A DNA stretch of 64,000 nt from Mucilaginibacter saanensis (GTDB lineage Bacteria > Bacteroidota > Bacteroidia > Sphingobacteriales > Sphingobacteriaceae). The stretch lies in contig NZ_JACHBZ010000023.1 of assembly GCF_014200575.1 (NCBI RefSeq), positions 4,686 through 68,685 on the forward strand, read 5' to 3'. Below are positions 16,658-24,936 of the stretch, in pieces. Made by a program: the position numbers and the translations under genes. Position 1 is the first letter of the stretch; each line of letters opens with the position of its first letter. The notes under the pieces are model-generated. The model was given only the letters and a program-made list of their open reading frames with translations, did not search any database and was not told where the DNA came from.

Positions 16658-17545
16658 TTAGTAGCTAAACGTTTTTTGTCCTATCTCCAGCAAATTCAAT
16701 ACATCCTCTTTACTGCCTGTAAACGGTCCTGATGATTCTATTTTGAAACTGGCCATAGCCGCCGCAAACTCTCCGGCTTCCTGGAACGAAGCGCCTTTAG
16801 TGCGCTGGTATAAGTAACCCGCCATGTAAGTATCGCCGCAACCGGTGGCATCAACAACAGCAGTAGGGATATAAGCCGGGACATTATAAAAAAGGCCATC
16901 AGCATAAATCACAGATCCCATGCTGCCTAAGGTAATAACCACTTCTTTAACACCCCATTCTGCCAGTACTTCTGCACCCTTTTTGATGTCTGTAAGGCCG
17001 GTAAGGGCTTCCAATTCGTGTTCATTAACCTTTAAAATATCAATATAGCGTAGTGCTTCTTTTTTTGCAGGCCAGTCAACAGCCACAACGTTTTTGTCTT
17101 CTACTTTACGTAAATAACCTTGTGCATCTAATGATACCCTTCCACGGCTATTCAATTCCTTAATCAGTTCTACCGGGATATCATCAGCCAATAACGGGCC
17201 CAAATGGAATATTTTAGCATCGACGCCAAGTAATTGGTCAATGGTAAAAGGATCGGCTTTTTGCAATACCCTTTGCGTGCGGTGATCCTGATTGCCCGAG
17301 TAAATATTTTCAAAGTATACGGTATGTGCACAGGTGGAGGCATGTACCTCGGTTCCTTTGGCACGTAACGCTTCAACAGTATGCATTTCGCTTTGAGCCA
17401 ATGAAGTTACCAGAACATAACTTACATCCATATTACGGATGGCGCTTGAAAAGTAAAAAGAAGTACCACCGGCCATGTGTTTAACTGCCTGTGGCGTCAC
17501 CACCTTGTCTAACGTAATATGCCCTATGCAACAAATATCGTACAT
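16658..17545 (-). CDS. PfkB family carbohydrate kinase
   Basis: The 295-residue protein is a ribokinase-fold sugar or nucleoside kinase. It opens with DICCIGHITLDKV, has the PfkB GGT segment MAGGTSFYFSSA (25-36), NEHELEALTG near 174-183, and the C-terminal signature DATGCGDTYMAGYL, with the catalytic Asp in GCGD. The length is normal for PfkB. The substrate cannot be told from sequence: the N-terminal region is short and differs from typical ribokinase and fructokinase. It is a single-gene unit with a good promoter box upstream. Confidence 0.85.
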   Translation of the reverse strand: MYDICCIGHITLDKVVTPQAVKHMAGGTSFYFSSAIRNMDVSYVLVTSLAQSEMHTVEALRAKGTEVHASTCAHTVYFENIYSGNQDHRTQRVLQKADPFTIDQLLGVDAKIFHLGPLLADDIPVELIKELNSRGRVSLDAQGYLRKVEDKNVVAVDWPAKKEALRYIDILKVNEHELEALTGLTDIKKGAEVLAEWGVKEVVITLGSMGSVIYADGLFYNVPAYIPTAVVDATGCGDTYMAGYLYQRTKGASFQEAGEFAAAMASFKIESSGPFTGSKEDVLNLLEIGQKTFSY

Positions 17546-17601
17546 GAAGTTTTTATTAATGATAAATTACCCCATTGTTATCTATTATCAAGGGCAAGCC
17601 G

Positions 17602-17609
17602 CAAATGTA
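17602..17609 (-). promoter_or_regulatory. Candidate -7 promoter box of the PfkB kinase gene
   Basis: Read on the minus strand this is TACATTTG, followed by C, a typical Bacteroidota -7 box (TAnnTTTG). It lies about 56 bases upstream of the ATG at 17545. A -33 box is not clear. Confidence 0.45.
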
Positions 17610-17695
17610 GGGAATAAGATGCTTTTTAAATGTAATTTACGGGTTACAACCTAAAAAATGACATACAAATCGGTTTATAGATAACCATTCTAAAC

Positions 17696-17736
17696 AAACA
17701 AACCCTGTAATACATTGCGTTTTACAGGGTTTGTTT
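17696..17736 (-). terminator. Terminator of the HMA/MauE-like gene
   Basis: A perfect 15-bp inverted repeat (17696-17710 with 17722-17736) around an 11-base loop. On the minus strand it is followed by T-rich sequence. It lies 20 bases beyond the stop at 17757. Confidence 0.75.
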
Positions 17737-17756
17737 TAATTGATAATGAGGTAGTT

Positions 17757-18491
17757 TTAAAATATGCTGAGCAAAGTAACCGCGCTCATCAATATCATCA
17801 GTGCGTCCTCAACTATGGTAACCGTACTCATGGGTAGGTTAAAAACAGCCCCAAGGCAGGCACATTGTATTTTACGTTTGTTCAATACACTTTGCAACAC
17901 ACCTATCAGGCTTATGGTCATTACTATAAATGTAATTAAGTTTACGGCAAACGGCGCTATATTCAGCGCGAAGGCTAAACCCAGCCCCAATTCAATAAAG
18001 GCATAAATGTAGCCCCATGATTTAAAGCGTTTGGCTACAATGTCATACATGGAATAACTATCGGCAAAACCTTGCAGATTTAGCAGTTTAAAAAAGGAGA
18101 ATACCAGGAAAAAGCCACTCATAAATATACGCATGGCGGTCATCGCCATAAACCCTTGCGTGCTGTAGCCTGCAATAATTGCAATGGTTAAAACATAGGC
18201 AAATATCAATAATATGGGTTTGTAGGTAGCCAGCCAGGTACGTTTTTCTGCATCGGCTTCCATGCTCATTTCATGGGAATGCTGCGCCTCACTTAGCTGA
18301 TACTTTGGATAATCTTTTAGGGCATCCTGTAAAGTTGTTGTCGGGATGTGCTGTGCCATCGTAATATCGGCGGTGCCTTCGGCTAAAGAAATATCTACTT
18401 TTTGAACATTTTTTACCTGCGAAAGCAGTGTTTGAACTTTATGCTGACAACCGCCGCAGGTCATGCCGGTTATTTGATAGGTATGTGTCAT
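17757..18491 (-). CDS. HMA-domain protein fused to a MauE/DoxX-like membrane domain
   Basis: The 244-residue protein has an N-terminal heavy-metal-associated domain with the binding motif GMTCGGC (8-14). A short linker follows, then four membrane helices of a MauE/DoxX-like domain (about 93-110, 118-137, 161-185 and 190-205) with a cytosolic CACLG motif after NKRKIQ, and a last hydrophobic segment. Such proteins probably handle copper or another thiophilic metal, or disulfide chemistry in the membrane; the exact role is not known. The next gene upstream on the same strand encodes a regulator with a matching HMA-like domain, suggesting metal-responsive control. Confidence 0.75.
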   Translation of the reverse strand: MTHTYQITGMTCGGCQHKVQTLLSQVKNVQKVDISLAEGTADITMAQHIPTTTLQDALKDYPKYQLSEAQHSHEMSMEADAEKRTWLATYKPILLIFAYVLTIAIIAGYSTQGFMAMTAMRIFMSGFFLVFSFFKLLNLQGFADSYSMYDIVAKRFKSWGYIYAFIELGLGLAFALNIAPFAVNLITFIVMTISLIGVLQSVLNKRKIQCACLGAVFNLPMSTVTIVEDALMILMSAVTLLSIF

Positions 18492-18599
18492 TGATTTAAA
18501 TAATTAAATTGATAACACAAATTTACCTCTGGAGGCGCCCTGATACTTTACGGAATTATTGATGGATGTTATAAGATTTTTCGCTATTGAGGAGATACT

Positions 18600-19160
18600 T
18601 TACAGATCATCCAAGTTTTGACGCTTGTGGCCCTGCAGTTTTTTAAATTGTGAGGGTGTCATCCCGGTTACCTGTTTAAACTGGGCCGACAGGTAGGCGA
18701 CGCTGCTATATCCCATCTGGTAGGCAATTTCTGACAAACTCAGTTCATTATAGATCAGCAGTTCCTTGGCTTTTTCAATTTTCTGGGCTATGTAATACTT
18801 CTCAATAGTGGTGCCTTCAACTGCCGAAAACAAATTGCTCAGGTAACTATAATCATGATGCAGGCTATCTGTTAATATGGCCGAAAGCTTCAAGGGGGTA
18901 GCATCTTCGGTATAATGAACCAGCTTAATGATCTGTGTTTTAATCTGCTCAATTAATCGGCTTTTTTGGTTGTCAATAACCTCAAAACCAAGGCTGTTCA
19001 GCGCTTTTTCCAATTGTTCAAGCTGCGCGGCTTCCGGAGCTGTATTAAGCGTGATTTCGCCAAGCTCAATGCCAAGCGGCTCAATGCCAGCTTTTTCAAG
19101 CTCGGTTTTTACCGCCATTTTACAGCGGTTGCATACCATGTTTTTTACGTAGAGTTTCAC
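18600..19160 (-). CDS. AraC family regulator with N-terminal HMA-like metal-binding domain
   Basis: The frame is open further upstream, but the coding start is most likely the GTG at 19160, giving VKLYVKNMVCNRCKMAV, the usual first strand of an HMA fold. The upstream extension lacks family character and overlaps the divergent sigma-factor gene. The ~186-residue product has a ferredoxin-like domain with the CxxC pair of MVCNRC, a linker, and an AraC-type double HTH (SLSEIAYQMGYSSVAYLSAQ and VTGMTPSQFKKLQ). The CxxC could sense copper or a similar metal. It precedes the HMA/MauE gene by 108 bases and is its likely regulator. Confidence 0.78.
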   Translation of the reverse strand: MKLYVKNMVCNRCKMAVKTELEKAGIEPLGIELGEITLNTAPEAAQLEQLEKALNSLGFEVIDNQKSRLIEQIKTQIIKLVHYTEDATPLKLSAILTDSLHHDYSYLSNLFSAVEGTTIEKYYIAQKIEKAKELLIYNELSLSEIAYQMGYSSVAYLSAQFKQVTGMTPSQFKKLQGHKRQNLDDL

Positions 19161-19298
19161 AATGTATAAATGTGCTGTAAAATTACATATAAAACCGGTG
19201 GTACTGAAACCCCGCAGTTTACAGGGTTGTTTTTTATAATGGAGTAAAACATGCTTTATTTCCATAAACGGTTTAAAAAATTTATTTTGCAGCTTTTA

Positions 19299-19871
19299 AT
19301 GACCAATTTTATCAAACCAAATAAACTAAGTACCTCAACAGATGCTGAACTGCTATCTATTTACCGTAATAGCGGTGATGTTACGGTTTTAGGGCAATTA
19401 TATGAAAGATATATGCCCTTGATTTATGGAGTTTGCTTAAAGTATTTGAAAGATGAAGAGCTGGCCAAAGATGCAGTAATGGGGATATTTGAGGAGCTGG
19501 TAACTAAAGCTAAACAGCACGATATTCATGTTTTCAGAAACTGGCTATACGTACTTGGGCGCAATTATTGCCTGATGCAGTTAAGAGCCGGTAAAAAGGT
19601 GGAACTGGTTGCTTTTGATGACGTTATGGAATTTGCCCCGCTTTTGCATCATGATAGTAATAACCGCGAAGAAGCCTATAAGGCGTTGGAGCGTTGTATT
19701 GATAAACTGGCAGGGGCACAAAAGCAAAGCATTGATTTGTTTTATCTGAAAGAAAAATGCTACAAAGAGGTAGCCGATGTTACCGGTTTTAGTTTGAACG
19801 AGGTGAAGAGTTATATACAAAATGGCAAAAGGAACCTGAAAATTTGCCTGGAGAAGAACAGTGAGCAATAA
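19299..19871 (+). CDS. ECF-type sigma-70 factor
   Basis: I chose ATG 19299 (MTNFIKPNKLSTSTDAEL) over the frame start at 19251, because region 2 begins directly after it. The 190-residue protein shows sigma region 2 (VLGQLYERYMPLIYGVCLKYLKDEELAKDAVMGIFEEL, split here across two helices) and region 4 (CIDKLAGAQKQSIDLFYLKEKCYKEVADVTGF followed by VKSYIQNGKRNL). It has no anti-sigma gene of classical type. Instead its last 11 bases overlap the next gene, which encodes a membrane protein with an anti-sigma-like N-terminus. Function: directs RNA polymerase to a regulon not visible here. Confidence 0.88.
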   Translation: MTNFIKPNKLSTSTDAELLSIYRNSGDVTVLGQLYERYMPLIYGVCLKYLKDEELAKDAVMGIFEELVTKAKQHDIHVFRNWLYVLGRNYCLMQLRAGKKVELVAFDDVMEFAPLLHHDSNNREEAYKALERCIDKLAGAQKQSIDLFYLKEKCYKEVADVTGFSLNEVKSYIQNGKRNLKICLEKNSEQ

Positions 19872-21231
19872 GAAAGCCGACATATCGCAGATTAGAAAGT
19901 ACCTTAACGGGGAGCTTGATGCCGGGGCTATGCACAAGCTGGAACGGGAAGCTATTGACGATCCGTTTTTAATGGATGCCCTGGAAGGATATGAAAATAC
20001 CGCCGGAAAAGATCAGCAGCCTAACCTGGATGAACTCCATAGCAGATTAGCGCAACGCACCGTAGTTACAAAAGGGCGCATCATTCCATGGAAAGTATGG
20101 TCAATAGCGGCATCAGTGTTAGTGGTGTTAACCATCGGTGGTTTATGGTTAAAAAAAACACCGGGTACAGAGAAAGTAAGGGAGGTTGCCCAGGCCGATA
20201 AAACTGTAGTTGAAGAACCACAACCGGCAGATACTTTGAAAGCACCGGTTGCTGCGGCGCCGGCTCCGCTTGTGGCACAAAATATAAAACCTGCACCAGT
20301 ATTAAAGCAAGGACAAAAACCTGCTGCAAAGCCTACCGATAAATCGGTATATCAGCAGGAAATTTCTGCTGCCGATGCCAATGTGCCTGCTTCTGCCAAT
20401 AATAATAGTGTAGCTGCTGTTGAACCACCTCCTGTAACTTTACGTGAAGCTAAGGCACAAGAAGATAAAAAGGATAAAACCCAGCAACTGAGCGAGGTGG
20501 TGGTGATGAATTATACCTCGCAAGGTAAAAAGGATAGTATTAACAATGTGGCTATGCTTAAGAAAAAGACTCCGGTAGAGTCAAGGCTGCAGGGAAAGGT
20601 TGAGGGTTTAACGGTGATAACCTCGAAAGATTCAAAAACACAGCTTGATCCTAACCGTATTGCGGGGGTTATCCTGTCAAAAGATGACGGATCGCCGGTA
20701 ATTGGGGCGGCCATACGGGTTAGGGGTACTAACAAGAGTACTGTTACCAATGCCAGCGGATATTTTGTATTGCCAGTAGGAGCATTTGGCAACAAAGAAA
20801 CCCTGGATATTGCCTCCATTGGTTATGAGCGTAAACAAATAAGTGCCAAAGGCGGCGACAGTGTAAAAGTAGTACTTGACCAGGATAAGGCTGCGCTGAG
20901 CGAGGTTGTTGTAGTAGGCTACGGATCAAAAAAGGATGCTGATGAAGAATCAACCGCCGAAAGTGCACATCCGCAGGATGGCTGGGGCAGTTTGAAGAAA
21001 TACTTGCAAAATAACGCCGTTTTGCCCGATGGTACAACCGGCAATGTAAGCGTAATATTTGTGGTTGACACCGATGGCAGCTTAAGTGATTTTAAAGTTA
21101 AAAAGAGCTTGAATCCTACTGCCGATCAAAAGGCTATTGACCTGATAAAAAACGGGCCTTCATGGGTTGGTAACAATAACAAAAAGCCACAAAATGTTAC
21201 CGTTAAGGTGAAGTTTCAAAAGCAAAAATAA
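19861..21231 (+). CDS. Membrane protein fusing anti-sigma-like head, SusC-like segments and a TonB C-terminal domain
   Basis: Starts at GTG 19861 inside the end of the sigma gene. Residues 1-80 form a cytosolic head (ISQIRKYLNGELDAGAMHKLEREAIDDPFLMDALEGYE), like other anti-sigma heads in this phylum. A membrane helix follows (~82-99), then a Pro/Ala/Lys-rich linker. Next are a TonB-box-like LSEVVVMNYTSQGKKD and a plug-like LQGKVEGLTVITS, a carboxypeptidase-regulatory-like domain (~263-340), a second SusC-like motif LSEVVVVGYGSKKD, and a TonB C-terminal domain (~375-456). It may connect TonB-type envelope contacts to sigma control; this is inference. Confidence 0.75.
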   Translation: MSNKKADISQIRKYLNGELDAGAMHKLEREAIDDPFLMDALEGYENTAGKDQQPNLDELHSRLAQRTVVTKGRIIPWKVWSIAASVLVVLTIGGLWLKKTPGTEKVREVAQADKTVVEEPQPADTLKAPVAAAPAPLVAQNIKPAPVLKQGQKPAAKPTDKSVYQQEISAADANVPASANNNSVAAVEPPPVTLREAKAQEDKKDKTQQLSEVVVMNYTSQGKKDSINNVAMLKKKTPVESRLQGKVEGLTVITSKDSKTQLDPNRIAGVILSKDDGSPVIGAAIRVRGTNKSTVTNASGYFVLPVGAFGNKETLDIASIGYERKQISAKGGDSVKVVLDQDKAALSEVVVVGYGSKKDADEESTAESAHPQDGWGSLKKYLQNNAVLPDGTTGNVSVIFVVDTDGSLSDFKVKKSLNPTADQKAIDLIKNGPSWVGNNNKKPQNVTVKVKFQKQK

Positions 21232-21303
21232 GTATTGATCTGCTTTTTGATCCTGAACAGTGGGCTTAAATAACCAAGCCCCGGATGTAAATTCACAGGT
21301 ATG

Positions 21304-21355
21304 ATATCAACAAAAAGAGCGATGAGGTTTCCTTCATCGCTCTTTTTGTTGATAT
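21304..21355. terminator. Bidirectional terminator between convergent genes
   Basis: A perfect 22-bp inverted repeat with an 8-base loop. The arms contain AAAAAGAGCGATGA and its complement, so both strands end in a T-run. It separates the TonB-fusion gene from the DUF4197 gene. Confidence 0.85.
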
Positions 21356-21365
21356 ATAATTCCGG

Positions 21366-22094
21366 TTATGACTTTTTCTTGTCGGCAAATGAAAATACCT
21401 TTTGCAATAAAGGCGTGGTGCGTGCACCAAGGTTTGAGCGGATATTTAATTCCTCTTTGGCTATTTCAACAAACAAACCGCTGATGGCTTTTTGCGTTAC
21501 ATAATCGCTGATATCAGGATTAAGTTTTGATACAAACGGTACTTTATCATAGGCTTTAGCGGCATCTGCATAGTACTTGGTTGCGTTAACTTTATTCAAA
21601 CTACCCTGTATAACCGGTTTAAACTTAGCCGATAGCTGAGTGGTAGTTGTACGTTTAAAATATTGAGTTGCGGCATCCTGGTTGCCCAATAAAATATTGG
21701 TAACATCCTGTAGGGTCATTTGCTTAATAGCGGCCACAAAAATGGGTTTTGCCTGGCCCGCTGCATCCTCTGCGGCGCGGTTAAGCGACAGGATCACGTT
21801 ATCGCATAGTTTGCCCATGCCAAGTCCGCGTAATGTTTTTTCGGCCTTTTGTGCTTCAGGTGGAAAAAGTATTTTAACGGCAGCATTGCCAAAAAAACCA
21901 TTCACGGCCGATAGCTGATCTGAGCTTTTGCCCGTTCCAATCTCAAGGGCTTGCTTAAGGCCATTGCCGATCTCTGAAGTTGATGGTGTTCCCTGTGAAG
22001 GTGAAGCTGCCTGTACGGTTTGATTAAGGGTGTCGCAACTGGTAAATATGATAAAAACCAGTAAGGTAGTTATGGCTAAAATTTTTGCTCTCAT
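21366..22094 (-). CDS. DUF4197 lipoprotein
   Basis: The 242-residue protein has a lipoprotein signal peptide with the lipobox ending FTSC (Cys at ~20). It then matches the all-helical DUF4197 family: EIGNGLKQALEIGT, the conserved KILFPPEAQKAEKTLRGLGMG, FVAAIKQMTLQDVTNILLG and a C-terminal AKEELNIRSNLGARTTPLLQKVF. The function of the family is unknown; it is expected to sit on the periplasmic face of a membrane. It lies 39 bases downstream of the phosphate transporter gene on the same strand and may be transcribed with it. Confidence 0.85.
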   Translation of the reverse strand: MRAKILAITTLLVFIIFTSCDTLNQTVQAASPSQGTPSTSEIGNGLKQALEIGTGKSSDQLSAVNGFFGNAAVKILFPPEAQKAEKTLRGLGMGKLCDNVILSLNRAAEDAAGQAKPIFVAAIKQMTLQDVTNILLGNQDAATQYFKRTTTTQLSAKFKPVIQGSLNKVNATKYYADAAKAYDKVPFVSKLNPDISDYVTQKAISGLFVEIAKEELNIRSNLGARTTPLLQKVFSFADKKKS

Positions 22095-22133
22095 AGTGGT
22101 TAAATTTAGTAAAAAATTGCTGCCACAAAAATA

Positions 22134-23144
22134 TTATCCTATCACCCTTAACAAGGCAAATACACCCGCAGCAATAAGGGCCGAAATAGGAATAGTTATG
22201 ATCCAGGCCCAAACCAGGTTAATGGTAACCCCCCAACGTACAGCCGAAACCCTTTTGGTTAAACCTACCCCTATAATAGAACCTGTAATAGTATGCGTTG
22301 TTGATACCGGGATACCAAATCTTTCGGTAATAAACAAGGTTATGGCACCGGCGGTTTCGGCACTTACACCCTCTAACGGGGTAACCTTGGTGATTTTTGA
22401 CCCCATGGTTTTAACAATTTTCCATCCGCCAGACATGGTACCTGCTGCAATGGCCGAGTAGCAAGCCAACGGGATCCACTCGGGCATTGGTGCCCCGCTT
22501 TTAATTACGTTTGAGGTAACCAGGGTTACATATAATATACCCATTACCTTTTGAGCATCGTTACCACCATGAGCAAAACTAAGCGCCGCGGCCGATACCA
22601 GCTGGGCTCTTTTAAACCAGCGCTCGGCAACCGCAGGCCGGGCACCTTTACACAAGTGCAATATAAGTATGGTTACAATGTAAGCTATAATTAAACCTAT
22701 AAATGGAGCAAGAACAATGTAGGCTATAATGGTTAGCACGTAATGCATTTCAATAGCATTAAGCGGGTTAGCATGCATGTAAATGGCATTGGCCATACCA
22801 GCGCCTGCAAAACCACCAATAAGCGTGTGTGATGAGCTTGACGGGATACCAAACCACCAGGTGATCAGGTTCCAGGATATGGCAGCTATTAAACCGGCCA
22901 GTATAACATGTATGGTAACATAGTGCTCCAATACAATTTTTGATACGGTATTGGCAACCTTATGATCTTTGATAACAAAGTAAGCAGCAAAATTAAATAC
23001 CGCAGCCATTAAAACGGCTTGAAATGGTGTTAATACCTTGGTAGATACTATAGTAGCAATAGAGTTGGCCGCATCATGAAAACCATTTGTATAGTCAAAA
23101 ACAAGGGCAAGAACAACAACAACAACAAGTAGGGAGGTAACCAT
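22134..23144 (-). CDS. pit: PiT family inorganic phosphate permease
   Basis: The 336-residue integral membrane protein carries both halves of the PiT signature. The first is FDYTNGFHDAANSIATI (16-32) with GIPSSSSHTLIGGFAGAG. The inverted second half has SFAHGGNDAQKVMG and GIPVSTTHTITGSIIGVG. PiT proteins carry metal-phosphate with protons or phosphate with sodium. It lies 20 bases downstream of the DUF47 gene, the usual partner, and forms a phosphate operon with it. Confidence 0.93.
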   Translation of the reverse strand: MVTSLLVVVVVLALVFDYTNGFHDAANSIATIVSTKVLTPFQAVLMAAVFNFAAYFVIKDHKVANTVSKIVLEHYVTIHVILAGLIAAISWNLITWWFGIPSSSSHTLIGGFAGAGMANAIYMHANPLNAIEMHYVLTIIAYIVLAPFIGLIIAYIVTILILHLCKGARPAVAERWFKRAQLVSAAALSFAHGGNDAQKVMGILYVTLVTSNVIKSGAPMPEWIPLACYSAIAAGTMSGGWKIVKTMGSKITKVTPLEGVSAETAGAITLFITERFGIPVSTTHTITGSIIGVGLTKRVSAVRWGVTINLVWAWIITIPISALIAAGVFALLRVIG

Positions 23145-23164
23145 TTAATGATGATTAGGTATGC

Positions 23165-23815
23165 TTAAGCGTTTTTAACTAAAATTGATTCCATTACGTT
23201 TGCTGCATCTTCGCACATATCGGTTGCAGTTTCAAGAGCAGCAAGTATTTCTTTATATTTTATAAGACGGATAGCATCCTTTTCGTACAGGAACAGGTCG
23301 GCAACGGCGCGGTCAAACACGTAATCGGCCTGGTTTTCTACACTGTTTATCCTGATGCAGGAATCGGCAATGTTACGTACGTTCCTTAAGTCTTTTAATT
23401 CCTTTACGGCCTTTTCCAGATCAATACTGGCCTGTAATATCAGGTCAGACAGTTTGCGGATATGCTCATTAAAATCGTCTATTTTGTAAAGGCTCATGCG
23501 GTTAGCAGCCCCATGTATATAATCGGCTACATCATCAATAGCTGTAGCCAGTGCATGTATGTCTTCGCGGTCAAAAGGCGTAATAAAGTTTTTGCCCAGC
23601 TCCAGGTATATCTGGTGGGTTAGCTCGTCGCCTTTATTCTCTAATTTGTCAATTTGTTTATACAGTTCTTCCCGGGTTGCAGGGTTATTGGAGTTAACGG
23701 CCTCAACCAGTACGGTAGCCATAGTAACTACATTGCTTGCTGCCTGCTCAAATAAAGGAAAAAATATTTTTTTATCCTTGGGTACAAAATACTGGAAAAT
23801 ACTGTTAAGTGACAT
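23165..23815 (-). CDS. DUF47 (PhoU-like) partner of the phosphate permease
   Basis: The 216-residue all-helical protein matches the DUF47/PhoU-divergent family: FFPLFEQAASNVVTMATVL at the N-terminus, the acidic KLENKGDELTHQIYLELGKNF and the conserved ITPFDREDIHALATAIDDVAD (split here across two helices). In many bacteria the DUF47-pit pair is co-transcribed and the DUF47 protein controls the transporter. It is cytosolic, with no signal peptide. The upstream gene is a histidine kinase, 47 bases away on the same strand. Confidence 0.9.
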   Translation of the reverse strand: MSLNSIFQYFVPKDKKIFFPLFEQAASNVVTMATVLVEAVNSNNPATREELYKQIDKLENKGDELTHQIYLELGKNFITPFDREDIHALATAIDDVADYIHGAANRMSLYKIDDFNEHIRKLSDLILQASIDLEKAVKELKDLRNVRNIADSCIRINSVENQADYVFDRAVADLFLYEKDAIRLIKYKEILAALETATDMCEDAANVMESILVKNA

Positions 23816-23862
23816 AATGCTCTAAATTGGGGTAAAGGTACGGTTGCTATGTTAAGTTAATG

Positions 23863-24927
23863 TTAACTTTTTAACACTGGTATATGCGGGAAAGGTAAGG
23901 TTTGTTTTACAATTTGCAATGTAAAACCAAATGTTGAACCCAGCCCCTCGGTGCTGCGCACGTTGATGGTTTGCTGATGTGCCTCAATGATGTGTTTTAC
24001 AATAGCCAGCCCTAAACCCGAACCGCCAATTTGCCTTGAACGGCTAGTATCTGTGCGGTAAAAACGCTCAAATAAGCGTGGAAGGAACTTTTCCTCAATG
24101 CCTATACCATCGTCAGTTACCTCTATTAATACCTGGTCATGCAGTACAAAAAGGCTTACCGAGGTGCTGCCTTCTTCTTTACCATACTTAAAGGAGTTGT
24201 CAATGAGGTTTACCAATACCTGTCGTATTTTTTCACGGTCGGCATATACTAAAATGCCTTCGTCGTATTTTTGTTTAAATATTAATTTAATATGGTATTG
24301 CTTGCCTTTGATCTCTAATGATTCAAAAACCTCTTTAATCAGGTCGTTGATCTTGAATTTGCTGTAATTGATAGGTATTTCGCCCGATTCTAATTTGGAG
24401 ATCTCGTCCAGATCCTTGATCAGGTAACTTAAGCGATCAACATTTTTTGATGCCTTATCTAAAAACTGGCGGGCCATTTCGCGGTCGTCAAAGTCATCGT
24501 CCTGCAGGGCCTCAATATAGCCCTGTATAGCAAAAAGCGGCGTTTTAAACTCGTGTGATATATTTGACAGGAAATCGCGACGAAATTTTTCCTGTTTGCG
24601 CAGCTCGTCAATTTCTATTTTCTTTTGCTTGGCCCATTCTTTTACCTCCTGTTCCACATCATTGATTGGGTTGGCACTTACATGCTCGCCCAATGCATCG
24701 CGCAGATCGCGGCCCAGCTTTAAATTGTGAATAAGTTTGTAAATGAGTTTTATACGCGAATAAATGTATTTTTCAATGAGGTAATAAAAAACAACGTAGC
24801 TGGTAATGAGCGTAGCCAAAAAGGTTACCATTACATCATACCATTTGTGTTGAAAGTAAAAGTTAACGGCCGACAGCGTTATAGCTACGCCAAGAGCGGT
24901 TATTAAAACCAGTACGCGCAAATTCAT
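23863..24927 (-). CDS. PhoR-like sensor histidine kinase
   Basis: The 354-residue protein has two membrane helices (about 4-24 and 30-51) with only a very short loop between them, so it lacks a periplasmic sensor domain. A ~70-residue linker follows, then the HisKA domain with phospho-acceptor His125 in SHEFKTPLFAIQGYIEAL. The ATP-binding domain shows LVNLIDNSFKYG, DDGIGIEEKFLPRLFERFYR and GGSGLGLAIVKH. The kinase stands upstream of the DUF47-pit pair, suggesting a role in phosphate control, but no response regulator lies beside it. Confidence 0.9.
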   Translation of the reverse strand: MNLRVLVLITALGVAITLSAVNFYFQHKWYDVMVTFLATLITSYVVFYYLIEKYIYSRIKLIYKLIHNLKLGRDLRDALGEHVSANPINDVEQEVKEWAKQKKIEIDELRKQEKFRRDFLSNISHEFKTPLFAIQGYIEALQDDDFDDREMARQFLDKASKNVDRLSYLIKDLDEISKLESGEIPINYSKFKINDLIKEVFESLEIKGKQYHIKLIFKQKYDEGILVYADREKIRQVLVNLIDNSFKYGKEEGSTSVSLFVLHDQVLIEVTDDGIGIEEKFLPRLFERFYRTDTSRSRQIGGSGLGLAIVKHIIEAHQQTINVRSTEGLGSTFGFTLQIVKQTLPFPHIPVLKS

Positions 24928-24936
24928 ATCGTAAAG

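Noticed and set aside
16529..16732. 67-codon plus-strand frame
   Set aside because: Overlaps the end of the PfkB kinase gene in antisense and covers the hairpin region; no domain features.
18600..19265. AraC gene start at 19265
   Set aside because: The extra 35 codons overlap the divergent sigma gene region and lack family similarity; GTG 19160 begins the HMA-like fold.
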